Shown here: positions 34,224 to 43,524 of the stretch, in pieces
Position numbering within the stretch: position 1 is the first letter of the stretch
Layout of the letters: each line of letters starts with the position of its first letter
Program-made: the position numbers and the translations under genes
Source of the DNA: Clostridiales bacterium
Lineage (GTDB): Bacteria; Bacillota; Clostridia; Lachnospirales; Lachnospiraceae
Assembly: GCA_012839295.1 (NCBI GenBank)
Contig: DUNO01000008.1
Coordinates: 214,073 to 278,072 of the forward strand
Direction of reading: 5' to 3'
Length of the DNA: 64,000 bases
Notes under the pieces: model-generated
What the model saw: the letters and a program-made list of their open reading frames with translations, nothing else
Told to the model about the DNA's origin: nothing
The model's database searches: none

Positions 34224-34407
34224 CCTTTTTTGCCTCCTCTTCATGACTTTTGCGCTCAGCTTCGATTGTCTGAGCCGCAATACTGTTAACCTGTGATGTT
34301 AGCTCAAATAGAGCCATCTGAGTTATTGTAATTGGCAGATTGGATTCATTGATCACATTTGTAAGGTTTTCCTTCAGCTCTTGGATTTGCAGGTTAATAC
34401 CTTTCAT
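34213..34407 (-). CDS. Small tail-region protein
   Basis: This 64-aa helical protein reads MKGINLQIQELKENLTNVIN then LFELTSQVNSIAAQTIEAER and a charged tail. GGAGG precedes the ATG, and the gene overlaps the next one by 11 bp. A small coiled-coil protein at this place is common in clostridial siphoviruses; function unknown. Confidence 0.65.
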   Translation of the reverse strand: MKGINLQIQELKENLTNVINESNLPITITQMALFELTSQVNSIAAQTIEAERKSHEEEAKKDGN

Positions 34408-34479
34408 ACTTCCTCCTTTCGCGCATAAAAAGAGCAGCTGCCTTTCGGAGCCGCCCTGGTTGCTAAGAATTATTTAGTT

Positions 34480-35616
34480 TTACTTTGTAATGCTTATATC
34501 ACATCTCAAGACGATCACTTGTTTATCCGGCGTGGTGATCGTGCAGGTAACATATGCCTCGCCTTCCCCGACCGCCCTAATCTTTCCGGATGCAGAATTG
34601 ACACGAACCTTTGACCAATCGCTGGAAGCATATTTATATTTGCTCTTTGCTATGCGATTCTCGACAGTGATGTAAAAGACATCATTAATTGAGAGGTCAA
34701 GTGCTTCATCGGTCAGTACTGGGGCGTTTTCATCATAGCCTACAACCACATCACTGGTTAGAGTTTCCGACCTTCCATCCGGCAACGTGGCTTTACATGT
34801 AATAGTTGCCTTGCCTGGCTTTATGGCCTTTACAATGCCGTTTTTAGGGTTCACCGTGGCTATCTTGGGATCGCTGCTTGTAAATTCGTATTTGGTTCCC
34901 TTTATGTTGTCTACAATGTTAATATCGTAAGATGTTGCTGTTGCAAGTGATACGGATGTAACGGTTAGGGATGGAGTGGTTATTTCCTCTACTACGGCAG
35001 TTTCGTCACGCTCCAGTAGTTGCACATAAATATATCCCGTTTTCGCTTGATATATTTGATCTCCTGGTGTAAATGTCCACTTTATTTTTTGCATATTAGT
35101 TGTGCTTGAATCGTAATCGGAATACGAAAATGTTCCAGTGACAACATTACCGACTTTACTATACATTTTTACATTAGGCAAAATATTATAAATATCATCA
35201 CCTAAATATCCATTATATACATCATACATATCTGATCTGTCGCCTAGTTCTATTTGATTGGATGCTGCTGTTATTGGAACTTTAAAAACAATTTTCTCAT
35301 AAGGAAGCAGTATTTCACAAATCAAATTTACTGTTTGTTGGCCTTCCGCAATAATATAATCAGGATTTTCCCAGTATAATAAATTAGATGTCGCAACAGT
35401 ATCTCCCTTTGTTACTATTCCAATGAGACTAAAGTCTTTTAATTTTTGACCTTTATAAAACCCATCACTATTAGGATTAGTGGCAATAAATGAGATATTA
35501 TAATTGCCATCCACAGAGATTAAATTAATAGCCTGTGCCTTTGCTGTATGTTCCGTTGCAGAACATGTAAATGAAAGAATGAATGCAATTGCAAATATGA
35601 TTATTTTCTTCATCAT
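34480..35616 (-). CDS. Secreted protein with two bacterial Ig-like (BIG2) domains
   Basis: This 378-aa protein has a signal peptide (MMKKIIIFAIAFILSFTCSA, cleavage near residue 27). A unique beta-rich region of about 180 residues follows. Then two BIG2 domains occur: YEFTSSDPKIATVNPKNGIV with AIKPGKATITCKATLP (about 235-290) and YKYASSDWSKVRVNSASGKI with AVGEGEAYVTCTITTP (about 320-375). A GGAGGTG site precedes the start. A secretion signal is unusual for a tail gene, so it may be a lysogenic-conversion surface protein. It is co-directional with the tail genes but flanked by 65- and 50-bp gaps. Confidence 0.8.
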   Translation of the reverse strand: MMKKIIIFAIAFILSFTCSATEHTAKAQAINLISVDGNYNISFIATNPNSDGFYKGQKLKDFSLIGIVTKGDTVATSNLLYWENPDYIIAEGQQTVNLICEILLPYEKIVFKVPITAASNQIELGDRSDMYDVYNGYLGDDIYNILPNVKMYSKVGNVVTGTFSYSDYDSSTTNMQKIKWTFTPGDQIYQAKTGYIYVQLLERDETAVVEEITTPSLTVTSVSLATATSYDINIVDNIKGTKYEFTSSDPKIATVNPKNGIVKAIKPGKATITCKATLPDGRSETLTSDVVVGYDENAPVLTDEALDLSINDVFYITVENRIAKSKYKYASSDWSKVRVNSASGKIRAVGEGEAYVTCTITTPDKQVIVLRCDISITK

Positions 35617-35666
35617 AACACCTCCTATTGGTATTATACCATATTGTTACAATTATACAACAAAAG

Positions 35667-38057
35667 TTACAAGTAATTTATTGTGGACAAAATATTATTA
35701 ATTTGCTCTTGTAGACCTTTTATGGTTTCCTGTTGATCCTGAATTACAGCTATGGCTGGGGATATAAATTCATCATTTCTTAGCCCGTAAGCATATCCAA
35801 TGACTTCACTATTAGTGTCGTATTCACCATATTCATCTCTTAATGCGTGCATAGGAGATTTAATAAATGCAGCCAGATCTTTCGATGCAAGCCCCAGCTC
35901 TTCTATTAACTCTTCTACATCCTGAGATATAAATCCCGTGTGATATCGATCACTTGTACCATTATTATACTTGAATCTAACTGGCTTTAACCTTTTGATC
36001 ATTTCTTTATATACGTAAGGCAAAGCCTCAATGCTATTTTTCTCACTTTTATCTGACGTTATGATAGTACCTGTATTAGCATAAACCGTTCCCCACTTGG
36101 CTCCAGGAGAACCCAGATCCCCACTGCTTCCACTGGCAAAATTCCCACCGGATGATAAATACACTTGATAGCTGCCATTCCATAATGTAGTATGTGTATG
36201 CGATATTGGTGCTGCATAGGATCCAACATTAAGTGATGTAATTGGGGTTCCACTGTTCAGCATCGTACAAGACAAATATCCATCCGCTGATAAAGCTCCT
36301 CTAACCACTCCTCCTATACTCATTACAAGCCCGGTATGAGACAGTGACACATTATAGTTGCCTGATTGGAAAACTGCATTCCCCGCCGTAAGCTGGGATG
36401 AGGTACCGCTGCCATACTGATAGATCAATCCCGTAGTAATGGCCCCATTCGCAATCGTAGTGGTGTATGTGGTTCCCACCTGGTTAAATGACGTACCGTT
36501 GATGGTACCGCCGTTGATCCGGTCTCCCGTGAACGTGCCGGCCGTTATCTGGCTCGCGTTCAGGTTATTAGTATAGATCCAGTCCGATCTAACCGTATCC
36601 GCTACAACGGTACCGGCTTTTAAATTCCCCCCATCTATCTCTACACTTCCCGGGGTATTTAATGACGTTATGGTAACATATCCAGTTAGATTGATTTTAC
36701 TTGCCGAAATCTTCGCCTCTTCTGATGTCAGGTTGATAGCCGCTATAACCCCGGCCTTGTCGACTTTTAATTGGATCTCTCCGTGCATTACATTAAATGA
36801 CGTATCCACGTTTTCAGCCAGGTCTGACAGCTCAACGGACACGCCGTCCACATCCACGCGGAGCTTGTTGGTTCTGTACTTAAGCTTTATGATCTCCGTA
36901 TTCTTACTGGTGTTCTGCGTCCTTTCACGGCTCCCGGGGGAGATATACTCATCCATAAGCCCTTGGGTTCCCGTAAGTGTGCGGCTTAGTACATAACCCG
37001 TCACAGGCTCATCCTGGTCAAACCTCAGCATGTCACCCGGCTTTACATAGGGCAGCCCCAAGCCCCTGGATTCATAGGGGCGGTAAGGACGCTTAGCAAT
37101 ATACCCGAAGGCGTTCCGCGCTATCGTCTGCAGCTCGGCAGCTGACTTCCCAAGGGCGAGGAAGTTTCCTTCGATTATGTATGCATTGGTGCCTTCCCCT
37201 ACAATGGCCCCGATATCATCCTCTTCGCTCCGGATAATCAGCTTATCAATTTCCGGTACCGTGAATTCCTCAAACCGGATAGTTTCACGCATCTCTATTG
37301 ATACTTCTTCGTCAAGCAGGCTCGGGGTCACATAAGATGTATCATTCTCGGACCGGGGATACTCCTGGCCGGGATAAAACGTCCCGGGGTATAATCCATA
37401 TGTCGGCTTCAGGATCACATGCGAAAACTTTCCCTCCGGATTAATTGCGCCGAAAACGCCGTTGATTTCCTCTACCGCCTCGATTACTTCCTGCCCTGGC
37501 AGCTGTGCGGCCTCCAGGGTCTTTTCAACGGTCATGTTGTCATTAGGCAACGGAAGCTTAACTGTATCCTCAACCAGGCCGACATGAGCCAGGAATGAAG
37601 CCCGGAAGGCTGCCAAGGTCATGGGAAACGATAAGCCGTTGTACCATGCTGCCACGTCCGTATTGACCCTTTGCATACGGTCATAAGCGGTGATGTCCTT
37701 AAACCTTAAATCATCCTGCTTTGGGCATGTATCCACCGTAAAATACCCGAACGGCATTTCATAAGTATCATCAACCGTCTGTTTCAGCCTGAATTCCTTG
37801 CCGGCAATATCGTCCGTTACATCTGCAACCGTAAATTTTACCTGGGCAGAATTACACTTCCCGAATTTAAGGTCAACATCCCGGCATATGCCCTCTGACA
37901 GTTCAAATTCTCCCTTGTCCTCGGCGAACCGGTCACCGGAAACAACAAGGTCAAGGTCAGCGAAGCACGCTTCCATGTCCTTAGGATGTGCTATAGTGGA
38001 CATTGGGAAGCGGTCATTCCTGTATATAGTTTTCAGTGCAGGATCTATATTAATCAA
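35667..38057 (-). CDS. Tail hub/spike protein with C-terminal S74 self-cleaving chaperone
   Basis: This is a 796-aa protein. The first 390 residues resemble siphovirus tail-hub (Dit/Tal-like baseplate) proteins (EFELSEGICRDVDLKFGKCN, IRFEEFTVPEIDKLIIRSEE). A beta-helical spike segment with repeats follows (TITSLNTPGSVEIDGGNLKA, DRINGGTINGTSFNQVG, about 450-640). Residues 690-796 are a Peptidase_S74 chaperone: TSDKSEKNSIEAL, PVRFKYNNG, GFISQDVEELI; the Ser of SDKSEK and nearby Lys fit the cleavage dyad. GGGGAG lies 8 bases before TTG 38057; GTG 38066 overlaps that site. Confidence 0.82.
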   Translation of the reverse strand: MINIDPALKTIYRNDRFPMSTIAHPKDMEACFADLDLVVSGDRFAEDKGEFELSEGICRDVDLKFGKCNSAQVKFTVADVTDDIAGKEFRLKQTVDDTYEMPFGYFTVDTCPKQDDLRFKDITAYDRMQRVNTDVAAWYNGLSFPMTLAAFRASFLAHVGLVEDTVKLPLPNDNMTVEKTLEAAQLPGQEVIEAVEEINGVFGAINPEGKFSHVILKPTYGLYPGTFYPGQEYPRSENDTSYVTPSLLDEEVSIEMRETIRFEEFTVPEIDKLIIRSEEDDIGAIVGEGTNAYIIEGNFLALGKSAAELQTIARNAFGYIAKRPYRPYESRGLGLPYVKPGDMLRFDQDEPVTGYVLSRTLTGTQGLMDEYISPGSRERTQNTSKNTEIIKLKYRTNKLRVDVDGVSVELSDLAENVDTSFNVMHGEIQLKVDKAGVIAAINLTSEEAKISASKINLTGYVTITSLNTPGSVEIDGGNLKAGTVVADTVRSDWIYTNNLNASQITAGTFTGDRINGGTINGTSFNQVGTTYTTTIANGAITTGLIYQYGSGTSSQLTAGNAVFQSGNYNVSLSHTGLVMSIGGVVRGALSADGYLSCTMLNSGTPITSLNVGSYAAPISHTHTTLWNGSYQVYLSSGGNFASGSSGDLGSPGAKWGTVYANTGTIITSDKSEKNSIEALPYVYKEMIKRLKPVRFKYNNGTSDRYHTGFISQDVEELIEELGLASKDLAAFIKSPMHALRDEYGEYDTNSEVIGYAYGLRNDEFISPAIAVIQDQQETIKGLQEQINNILSTINYL

Positions 38058-38062
38058 AATAA

Positions 38063-38458
38063 TCACTCCCCGTATGCTATGAATTCAATTTCTACCGGCT
38101 GGTAGTGGAAATTGCCGTCACTGTCGATATGGTCAACGACATATTCCACGTCCGGTATGTAACACTCACCCGTTTCATAACTATTATCCTCATCATTCCA
38201 CCGGATTGCCGTAACATGATCGCGGTTCGGGAAAAATGCCTGTACAATCAGCTTCTGGCCATAAGTAAGCGGCATGGTCTTGATCTTACTCGTAGTACGT
38301 TTTACCGGGAGGATATTCCTATGGGTTTCCCCGCGTGCGTCCGTATAGCTGTTTTTATCCTGCCTGCGGTTCGGTGTATTGCTGTATCCACCCTTCGCGA
38401 TTAAGGCGTTGGGGAATACAGTCCCGCCGACTTTTAATACATAACCATTTCCAGTCAA
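38063..38458 (-). CDS. Small tail (distal tail/adaptor) protein
   Basis: This 131-aa protein begins with TTG at 38458, 6 bases after GGAGGAGG; the frame continues upstream but overlaps the tape measure gene. It reads TGNGYVLKVGGTVFPNALIA, a basic loop (RRQDKNSYTDARGETHRN) and TYGQKLIVQAFFPNRDHVTA. Position between tape measure and hub is that of the distal tail protein or an adaptor. The family assignment is tentative. Its stop overlaps no gene but is 5 bp from the hub start. Confidence 0.7.
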   Translation of the reverse strand: MTGNGYVLKVGGTVFPNALIAKGGYSNTPNRRQDKNSYTDARGETHRNILPVKRTTSKIKTMPLTYGQKLIVQAFFPNRDHVTAIRWNDEDNSYETGECYIPDVEYVVDHIDSDGNFHYQPVEIEFIAYGE

Positions 38459-38474
38459 TATACTCCTCCTCCCC

Positions 38475-41400
38475 TTAAGGCGTAGCAAAAGCAGATATAC
38501 CGCTGTTTTGCTTGCGATAATCGCGATCAGCTGCAACCATGCCTTCAAAAATCACTTTGTTATTCATGTATATAGTGTAATGCGCCATGCCTTCACCGGC
38601 ACCACGTCTATTTAGTACATTCTCAACAGCTTCTTCTATCTTTGATACCGGAGATACCACCTCTGCTTCCCGCTTGTTGTCTCCTAATACCGCGAGAAAC
38701 TCCCCGTAGTTTGCCGGCACAACGGTACCGGTTGCCAGCCTGGGGATCTTCGGTGCGGTAATCTTGGTAATATTTACGCCATATGTCTTACCTCCCAGGA
38801 AATCCGGAGCTTTGAAGCTGAGGCTGTTGGCCATATCTATTACGGCATTAATCCCGGATACAACCGCACCTATAAGACCGTTGATTATATCTATGACGAG
38901 GTTAATAGCTCCCTTCGCAATACCACCGAGCCCGTCAAAAATACCCTTAAAAATATCCTTAATCCCTTCCCAGGCTTTTTTCCAGTTGCCGGTAAATACG
39001 CCGGTAATGAATTTTATGATACCCGTCAGCACGGTCTTAAGGCCGTTGATAACATCTTTAATAGCCCCGAATACAGTTTCAAAGGCCGGTTTAAAGTTAT
39101 CCCAAAGTACATCTATAATCGGATTGATAACTTTCTTCCAGAGCTGTGTCAGTATGTCTATGACCACTTTAAAAATGGGGATGAGGGTTTTATTCATTAT
39201 CTCGTATATCGCGTTCCAGGCCTCTTTAAGCACTGATCCTATGGCATCAGCCAGCGGTAGGACGACATTTTTCCATAGCATTGTGAGTAAATCTGCCAGT
39301 ATCTTAAATATCGGCTGCAATACAGTGCCGATAAAGTTAGCCAGTGGTACCAATACCTTTTCCCACAGGTTTTTAAAAGTGGTGATCAGCTGCGGGAGCA
39401 GGGTCTTTAGGAAAAATTCAATTATAGGCTTAAGTATCTTATTCCATGCATCCGCAAGTACCACGCCTACGAAGTCGGCCAGCGGCTTAAGCGCCTCATA
39501 CCATGTCCTCCCCAGCTCCGCAATGGATTCCCGGAAAGTCTCGCTGCTGCTGTATAGGTCAATGAAGCTGTATATCAGTAGTCCGAGGGCTGCGACAATC
39601 AGCACGATAGGGCTTGTAAGGGCTCCGAACGCTGCGGTTATCCCGGACAGTACCGCGGAGAGCATCCCCCCGGACGTGATAAATGCCCCGAGTGCCGTAA
39701 TCAATGGGGCAAGGGCTGTTACCAGGCTGACTATAGCAAAGGCCGCGAAGAAGCTGCCGATCAGCAGGGCTGCCCTGGCGACCAACTCTTGGTTATCCAT
39801 GATCCATGCAGATAGGGCATTCAGCCCGTCCGCAAGGAGCTTAAGGCCTTCGATTATCATCCCGCCGGTCCATGCGGCAAGCGGCTGCAGGAAATTGTCC
39901 CATAGCCATAAGGCATATGGCTTAAAAACCTCCAGGATCGAATTCAATACCCCTATGGCAGCTCCTAAAACATCCAGGAAGCCCGGAAGCAGGTCGGAAA
40001 CCGTCCATTTGCCTAACGGGATCAAAACATTATCTAAAAACCATTTAAGCCCTGCGCCTACATTCTTGGCGAATGGGGCAACTGCTACCTTAAACCTGTC
40101 GAATGCTTTTATAAGCGGCTCCAGCTGCTGCTTTAGGTTCTTTACAAATTCCGTAACCTTGCTGTCAATTGGAACCTCCTCGAACATCTGGGATGGGCTC
40201 GGTGTCCCTGCCTTCCCGGATCCTCCGCTTGAATCGCTGACGCTGTTGAGCTTGTCAATCGGGCTTAAGGATTTATTTGCTTCCTTTGCTGTGTCCGCAA
40301 GTGATTTCGCATAATCAACCTGTGCATCCTTAGCCTTTGTAAAAGTAGTAGCTCCGTTAAGGAATACGGCAAAAAACTGCCCCGCCGTGGTAATGGCCTG
40401 GGACAAGTAGTTGATCAGCGTCTGTAATGCCGGCGTGATGGCTGTCAGGATCGGGTCAAATGCCGTAGCAAATGAATTTTTCAGGGTAAGGGAGGATGTC
40501 ATTAGGGCGGAGAGGTTTTTATTCGTGGAGCTGCTGTATTGTGCAAGGTTCTGGAAACCTTCCTTTACTGCATTAGTTGCAGCACTAAGCGCCTTAAACG
40601 CAACCGAAAACATAAGGGACATCTTGAGCAGCTGCATCATCTTTCCAAGGCCTCCTACACTCTTCTTTGCCTTGTCCGCGTTCTTTGCCACCTTCCTTGT
40701 GCTATTCGCTGCCTTTTTCTGTTCGCCATCCGCCTGGGTAAGGGATTTTTTATATTCATTCAGCCCCTGTGTAAGACGGTTAAGCCTTGCATAAGCGTCA
40801 TCATATTCTTTGTCCCCGAAATAGTAACCCTGGGATTCAAGGCTTTGGATATGATCCTTGTACCGGTCAATTTCGTCAACCATGCCTTTTATCTTCTGGT
40901 TAGATCCGTCAGTCTGGGGGTTCAGCGCGTTCCTGATGGCACTGCCCGCACTCCTGGCAGAGCTTACTGCTCCGTCAAAGGCATTTTTTATATTGGATCC
41001 CACCTGCCCGAATATTGCCGGCAAGTCATGGACAGTCTGCTTTATAAAGTCTAATGTGTTCTTAAACTCTTTTGCTTTCTGGTCTGCCTGCTCAATATTC
41101 ACTGGCGTATTCTCAGGGATAATATCATTAACCGTAGCGCTGTCAATCTGTTGGGCTGCAACAGCTATATCTTCCAATGCTTCGGATAGGGATTCAGCGG
41201 ATGCGGCCTCGCTGTCCGGTACGATGTCTATAGATTCGGCGTTCATCCGTTCTATGGCTGCGTCCATATTGCGCATGGATTCCTCCATACGCCTGGCACT
41301 GTCACCGGCACTGTCTATAGCCTCTGCTGTGCCGTTAACAGCGGCCTCGGCCTGCGCCGTGTTAATCCCTGTAAAGGCATTCTTTATGCTTTCACTCAGG

Positions 41401-41510
41401 CCATCCATTGAGGATTTCAGCTGCTTCATTATGTCCTTAAGGCTGTCTGCATCACCTTCAAAACCGTCAGTATCTATTTTAGTATCAAAAATCAGGCTGC
41501 CGTCTGCCAT
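38475..41510 (-). CDS. Tail tape measure protein
   Basis: This 1011-aa protein sets tail length. It has a helical N-terminal half rich in Ala/Ser/Asp/Glu (repeated EAIDSAGDSARRMEESMRNM-like heptads). Its middle and C-terminal parts hold many hydrophobic helices (FFAAFAIVSLVTALAPLITA, VLIVAALGLLIYSFIDLY) and repeated segments of the form LWKKVINPIIDVLWDNFKPA and LWEKVLVPLANFIGTVLQPI. Both features are typical for siphovirus tape measures. It is by far the longest leftward gene and is followed by the tail tip genes. Confidence 0.95.
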   Translation of the reverse strand: MADGSLIFDTKIDTDGFEGDADSLKDIMKQLKSSMDGLSESIKNAFTGINTAQAEAAVNGTAEAIDSAGDSARRMEESMRNMDAAIERMNAESIDIVPDSEAASAESLSEALEDIAVAAQQIDSATVNDIIPENTPVNIEQADQKAKEFKNTLDFIKQTVHDLPAIFGQVGSNIKNAFDGAVSSARSAGSAIRNALNPQTDGSNQKIKGMVDEIDRYKDHIQSLESQGYYFGDKEYDDAYARLNRLTQGLNEYKKSLTQADGEQKKAANSTRKVAKNADKAKKSVGGLGKMMQLLKMSLMFSVAFKALSAATNAVKEGFQNLAQYSSSTNKNLSALMTSSLTLKNSFATAFDPILTAITPALQTLINYLSQAITTAGQFFAVFLNGATTFTKAKDAQVDYAKSLADTAKEANKSLSPIDKLNSVSDSSGGSGKAGTPSPSQMFEEVPIDSKVTEFVKNLKQQLEPLIKAFDRFKVAVAPFAKNVGAGLKWFLDNVLIPLGKWTVSDLLPGFLDVLGAAIGVLNSILEVFKPYALWLWDNFLQPLAAWTGGMIIEGLKLLADGLNALSAWIMDNQELVARAALLIGSFFAAFAIVSLVTALAPLITALGAFITSGGMLSAVLSGITAAFGALTSPIVLIVAALGLLIYSFIDLYSSSETFRESIAELGRTWYEALKPLADFVGVVLADAWNKILKPIIEFFLKTLLPQLITTFKNLWEKVLVPLANFIGTVLQPIFKILADLLTMLWKNVVLPLADAIGSVLKEAWNAIYEIMNKTLIPIFKVVIDILTQLWKKVINPIIDVLWDNFKPAFETVFGAIKDVINGLKTVLTGIIKFITGVFTGNWKKAWEGIKDIFKGIFDGLGGIAKGAINLVIDIINGLIGAVVSGINAVIDMANSLSFKAPDFLGGKTYGVNITKITAPKIPRLATGTVVPANYGEFLAVLGDNKREAEVVSPVSKIEEAVENVLNRRGAGEGMAHYTIYMNNKVIFEGMVAADRDYRKQNSGISAFATP

Positions 41511-41524
41511 GCTACACCTCCAAT

Positions 41525-42094
41525 CTATCCAAGGATTTTATTCCAGTAATCAATTTCAGCCTGTTCCTCAGCTGACAATTTCACCTTCAGGTCAATAAGT
41601 GCTTTATTTTCCCTGTAAAATTCCTGCTCGTATTTCTCGAGTTTCTTGCCTTTATTTTTCCTATTCCGGATGTTTATTACCGTTGAGAAAAGCCCTTCCC
41701 CGATCTCGTTAAAGAATCCAAGGAAAGTCCACCAATGCATGTAATCAACAGCCCGGGTCTCAAAGCCGGCTACCTTATTTACAGCTGAGAAGATGATCCT
41801 TTCATCCTGTTCCCAATCCAACACTTTCTTTGCCTGCTGGTGCTTGGAGTTTTCATCCGGATCCGAACCGCCTTCCAGGAACCACACCGCCATATCGTTA
41901 GCCGCCTGGTAATCATCTGGAGGAATTCGCTCCGGTTCCTGATACAGACATTCGATTATGACCATGACCTTTTCACGGTCTGACAGTTCCGGATCGTTGC
42001 AGGCCTGGAATATCAAAAGAGCCACACGGTAATCACTCCGTATAGCCCTGTAGGTTCCATTAATGTTTAGTTCCTTTGGTAATTGGCCAATCAA
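41525..42094 (-). CDS. Phage Gp15-family tail assembly protein
   Basis: This 189-aa protein matches the bacteriophage Gp15 family by its layout: IGQLPKELNINGTYRAIRSD, a Glu-rich YQEPERIPPDDYQAANDMAV, then VDYMHWWTFLGFFNEIGEGL and a basic KNKGKKLEKYEQEFYRENK tail. Gp15-type proteins with the preceding gene act as tail assembly chaperones upstream of the tape measure. It begins with a TTG (read as Met) 2 bp after the stop of the preceding gene and ends 14 bp before the tape measure. Confidence 0.85.
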   Translation of the reverse strand: MIGQLPKELNINGTYRAIRSDYRVALLIFQACNDPELSDREKVMVIIECLYQEPERIPPDDYQAANDMAVWFLEGGSDPDENSKHQQAKKVLDWEQDERIIFSAVNKVAGFETRAVDYMHWWTFLGFFNEIGEGLFSTVINIRNRKNKGKKLEKYEQEFYRENKALIDLKVKLSAEEQAEIDYWNKILG

Positions 42095-42095
42095 A

Positions 42096-42518
42096 TCATC
42101 TCACCTGCTTCGTATACTTCTCAATCCGCCTCTGGCTGGCTGCCTGTTCTGCTTTGATCTCCTTTTCAATAAAAGGACCCGCTGCTTCCAGGAACCTCTC
42201 GAATAAAAATTTACCCTTTACCGTACTGATCGGCGACTGGTTGCCGAATGCCACCTTAGCAACATCTGCATCAAAAATGTAATTAATCTGTTCATAAATC
42301 AAATTCCTGACTTCGGTCAATAAGCCGGCCGTTTCATCAAGTTCATCCTCGCCGCCGGCCTTTAATTCCAGGCTGTCAACTGACTTAATAATATTCTTTC
42401 GGGCCTGCGAAAACCTTTCCAGCATCCCATAGTCAGCCGGATTAAACCGGATTACCCTTGTTTCATCGTTGTTGATACAAAATTCTTTGTATCCATCGTT
42501 AAAATTAAGACTTTGCAT
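42096..42518 (-). CDS. Tail assembly chaperone-like protein
   Basis: This 140-aa acidic protein is mostly helical (NPADYGMLERFSQARKNIIK, LTEVRNLIYEQINYIFDADV, LFERFLEAAGPFIEKEIKAE). Its place between major tail protein and Gp15 is that of the first tail assembly chaperone gene (G-like). In many siphoviruses the G/GT pair is joined by a programmed frameshift; here the next frame starts 2 bp after the stop, with TTG, so separate translation or a frameshift is possible. An AGGAGG site precedes the ATG. Confidence 0.7.
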   Translation of the reverse strand: MQSLNFNDGYKEFCINNDETRVIRFNPADYGMLERFSQARKNIIKSVDSLELKAGGEDELDETAGLLTEVRNLIYEQINYIFDADVAKVAFGNQSPISTVKGKFLFERFLEAAGPFIEKEIKAEQAASQRRIEKYTKQVR

Positions 42519-42586
42519 ATATCCTCCTTAATATGGGCAGCGGAAGGAGGTGACCGCCGCCCATCAAACTAATACATATAGGTTAA

Positions 42587-43072
42587 TTAAGCATCCTGGG
42601 TAAAGGTCTTGGTAGCTGCTACAAATGTACCTTTTACCCTTCCTCCGATGTTGTGCACGTTGAAAGATATCTGATAGCCGGTACTATCGCCGCCATAGGA
42701 AGCAATTTCAATCAATGCATCCTCACGGTATGCCACAAAGGTTCCCGGTGTCTCTTCGTCCTCTTCCCACAGGTGCACATCCAATACGGTAGTTTTTAAA
42801 TCATCAAGCACAAGACGGTCATCAATGATCTTTTGCAGCTTGGGGAACATTGGGTCGTCCTGGTCCGCATAAAACGGTTCCACGGAGGCCTGCGCCTCAT
42901 AGCTGCTTATGGTCTTACTGGTCTCCCCCAGGATGTTCTGGGTGCTGTTGACCTCGGCATTCATTTCCACATTGTACTCTTCCAGATCCTTTCCAAGCCG
43001 CGTGTATGTCGCGGTAGAAGTCAGGGAAGCATCAATGTAATGTGCCATAAACTGTCTTTTAATCTTTGCCAT
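42587..43072 (-). CDS. Major tail protein
   Basis: This 161-aa protein is beta-rich and of the size and position of a siphovirus tail tube protein: MAKIKRQFMAHYIDASLTST, QASVEPFYADQDDPMFPKLQ, RLVLDDLKTTVLDVHLWEED, YREDALIEIASYGGDSTG and GRVKGTFVAATKTFTQ. Tail-tube monomers polymerise around the tape measure. It overlaps the preceding gene's stop by one base. Confidence 0.85.
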   Translation of the reverse strand: MAKIKRQFMAHYIDASLTSTATYTRLGKDLEEYNVEMNAEVNSTQNILGETSKTISSYEAQASVEPFYADQDDPMFPKLQKIIDDRLVLDDLKTTVLDVHLWEEDEETPGTFVAYREDALIEIASYGGDSTGYQISFNVHNIGGRVKGTFVAATKTFTQDA

Positions 43073-43524
43073 TATAGCAATACCTCGCTTTCTAAATGGT
43101 ATTGGGCGTAAATCTGCAACTGGTATGTTACCTGCCCGGATAAAGTCCCATCCTGGTACCCGTACAGCATACCATTGGCGCTGCTTAACTTCGTAAGTAC
43201 ACCGGGTACAGATCTGCCGTCTATAGTTACTTCTATCCCCTGGCTTCTGGCCGCATGTTCAAGCCAGTATGCCAGGTCTAATAAAAAAGTACTGTTTGCA
43301 AGTCTGTCATAGTCATTGACGCTTTGAAAAACTGCATACAGTACAAAATTGTGTCTCCTATCCTGGTTCCCTATGATGTCTTCTTTCAGGAGTTGGTCTC
43401 CCGTAGGATATAATCCACAACTACCGTCAGTGCTCTCCGTAAAATCCACATTTACTCCATTGTTCAGCATGGATATCTGGGGGAATCCGGATAAAACTTC
43501 TTTTACCAGTTCAATTATATTCAT
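43072..43524 (-). CDS. Head-tail joining / tail terminator-like protein
   Basis: This 150-aa protein is of the size and gene position of the tail terminator (NIIELVKEVLSGFPQISMLN, CGLYPTGDQLLKEDIIGNQD, GYQDGTLSGQVTYQLQIYAQ). It precedes the major tail protein. The fold is probably alpha/beta with C-terminal strands. It overlaps both neighbours by 1-4 bp. Assignment rests on synteny rather than a recognised motif. Confidence 0.65.
   Translation of the reverse strand: MNIIELVKEVLSGFPQISMLNNGVNVDFTESTDGSCGLYPTGDQLLKEDIIGNQDRRHNFVLYAVFQSVNDYDRLANSTFLLDLAYWLEHAARSQGIEVTIDGRSVPGVLTKLSSANGMLYGYQDGTLSGQVTYQLQIYAQYHLESEVLL

Noticed and set aside
38764..40314. 516-codon open frame antisense to the tape measure gene
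   Set aside because: It lies wholly within the strongly supported tape measure gene on the opposite strand, has Ser/Thr/Pro-rich shadow composition and no ribosome binding site.
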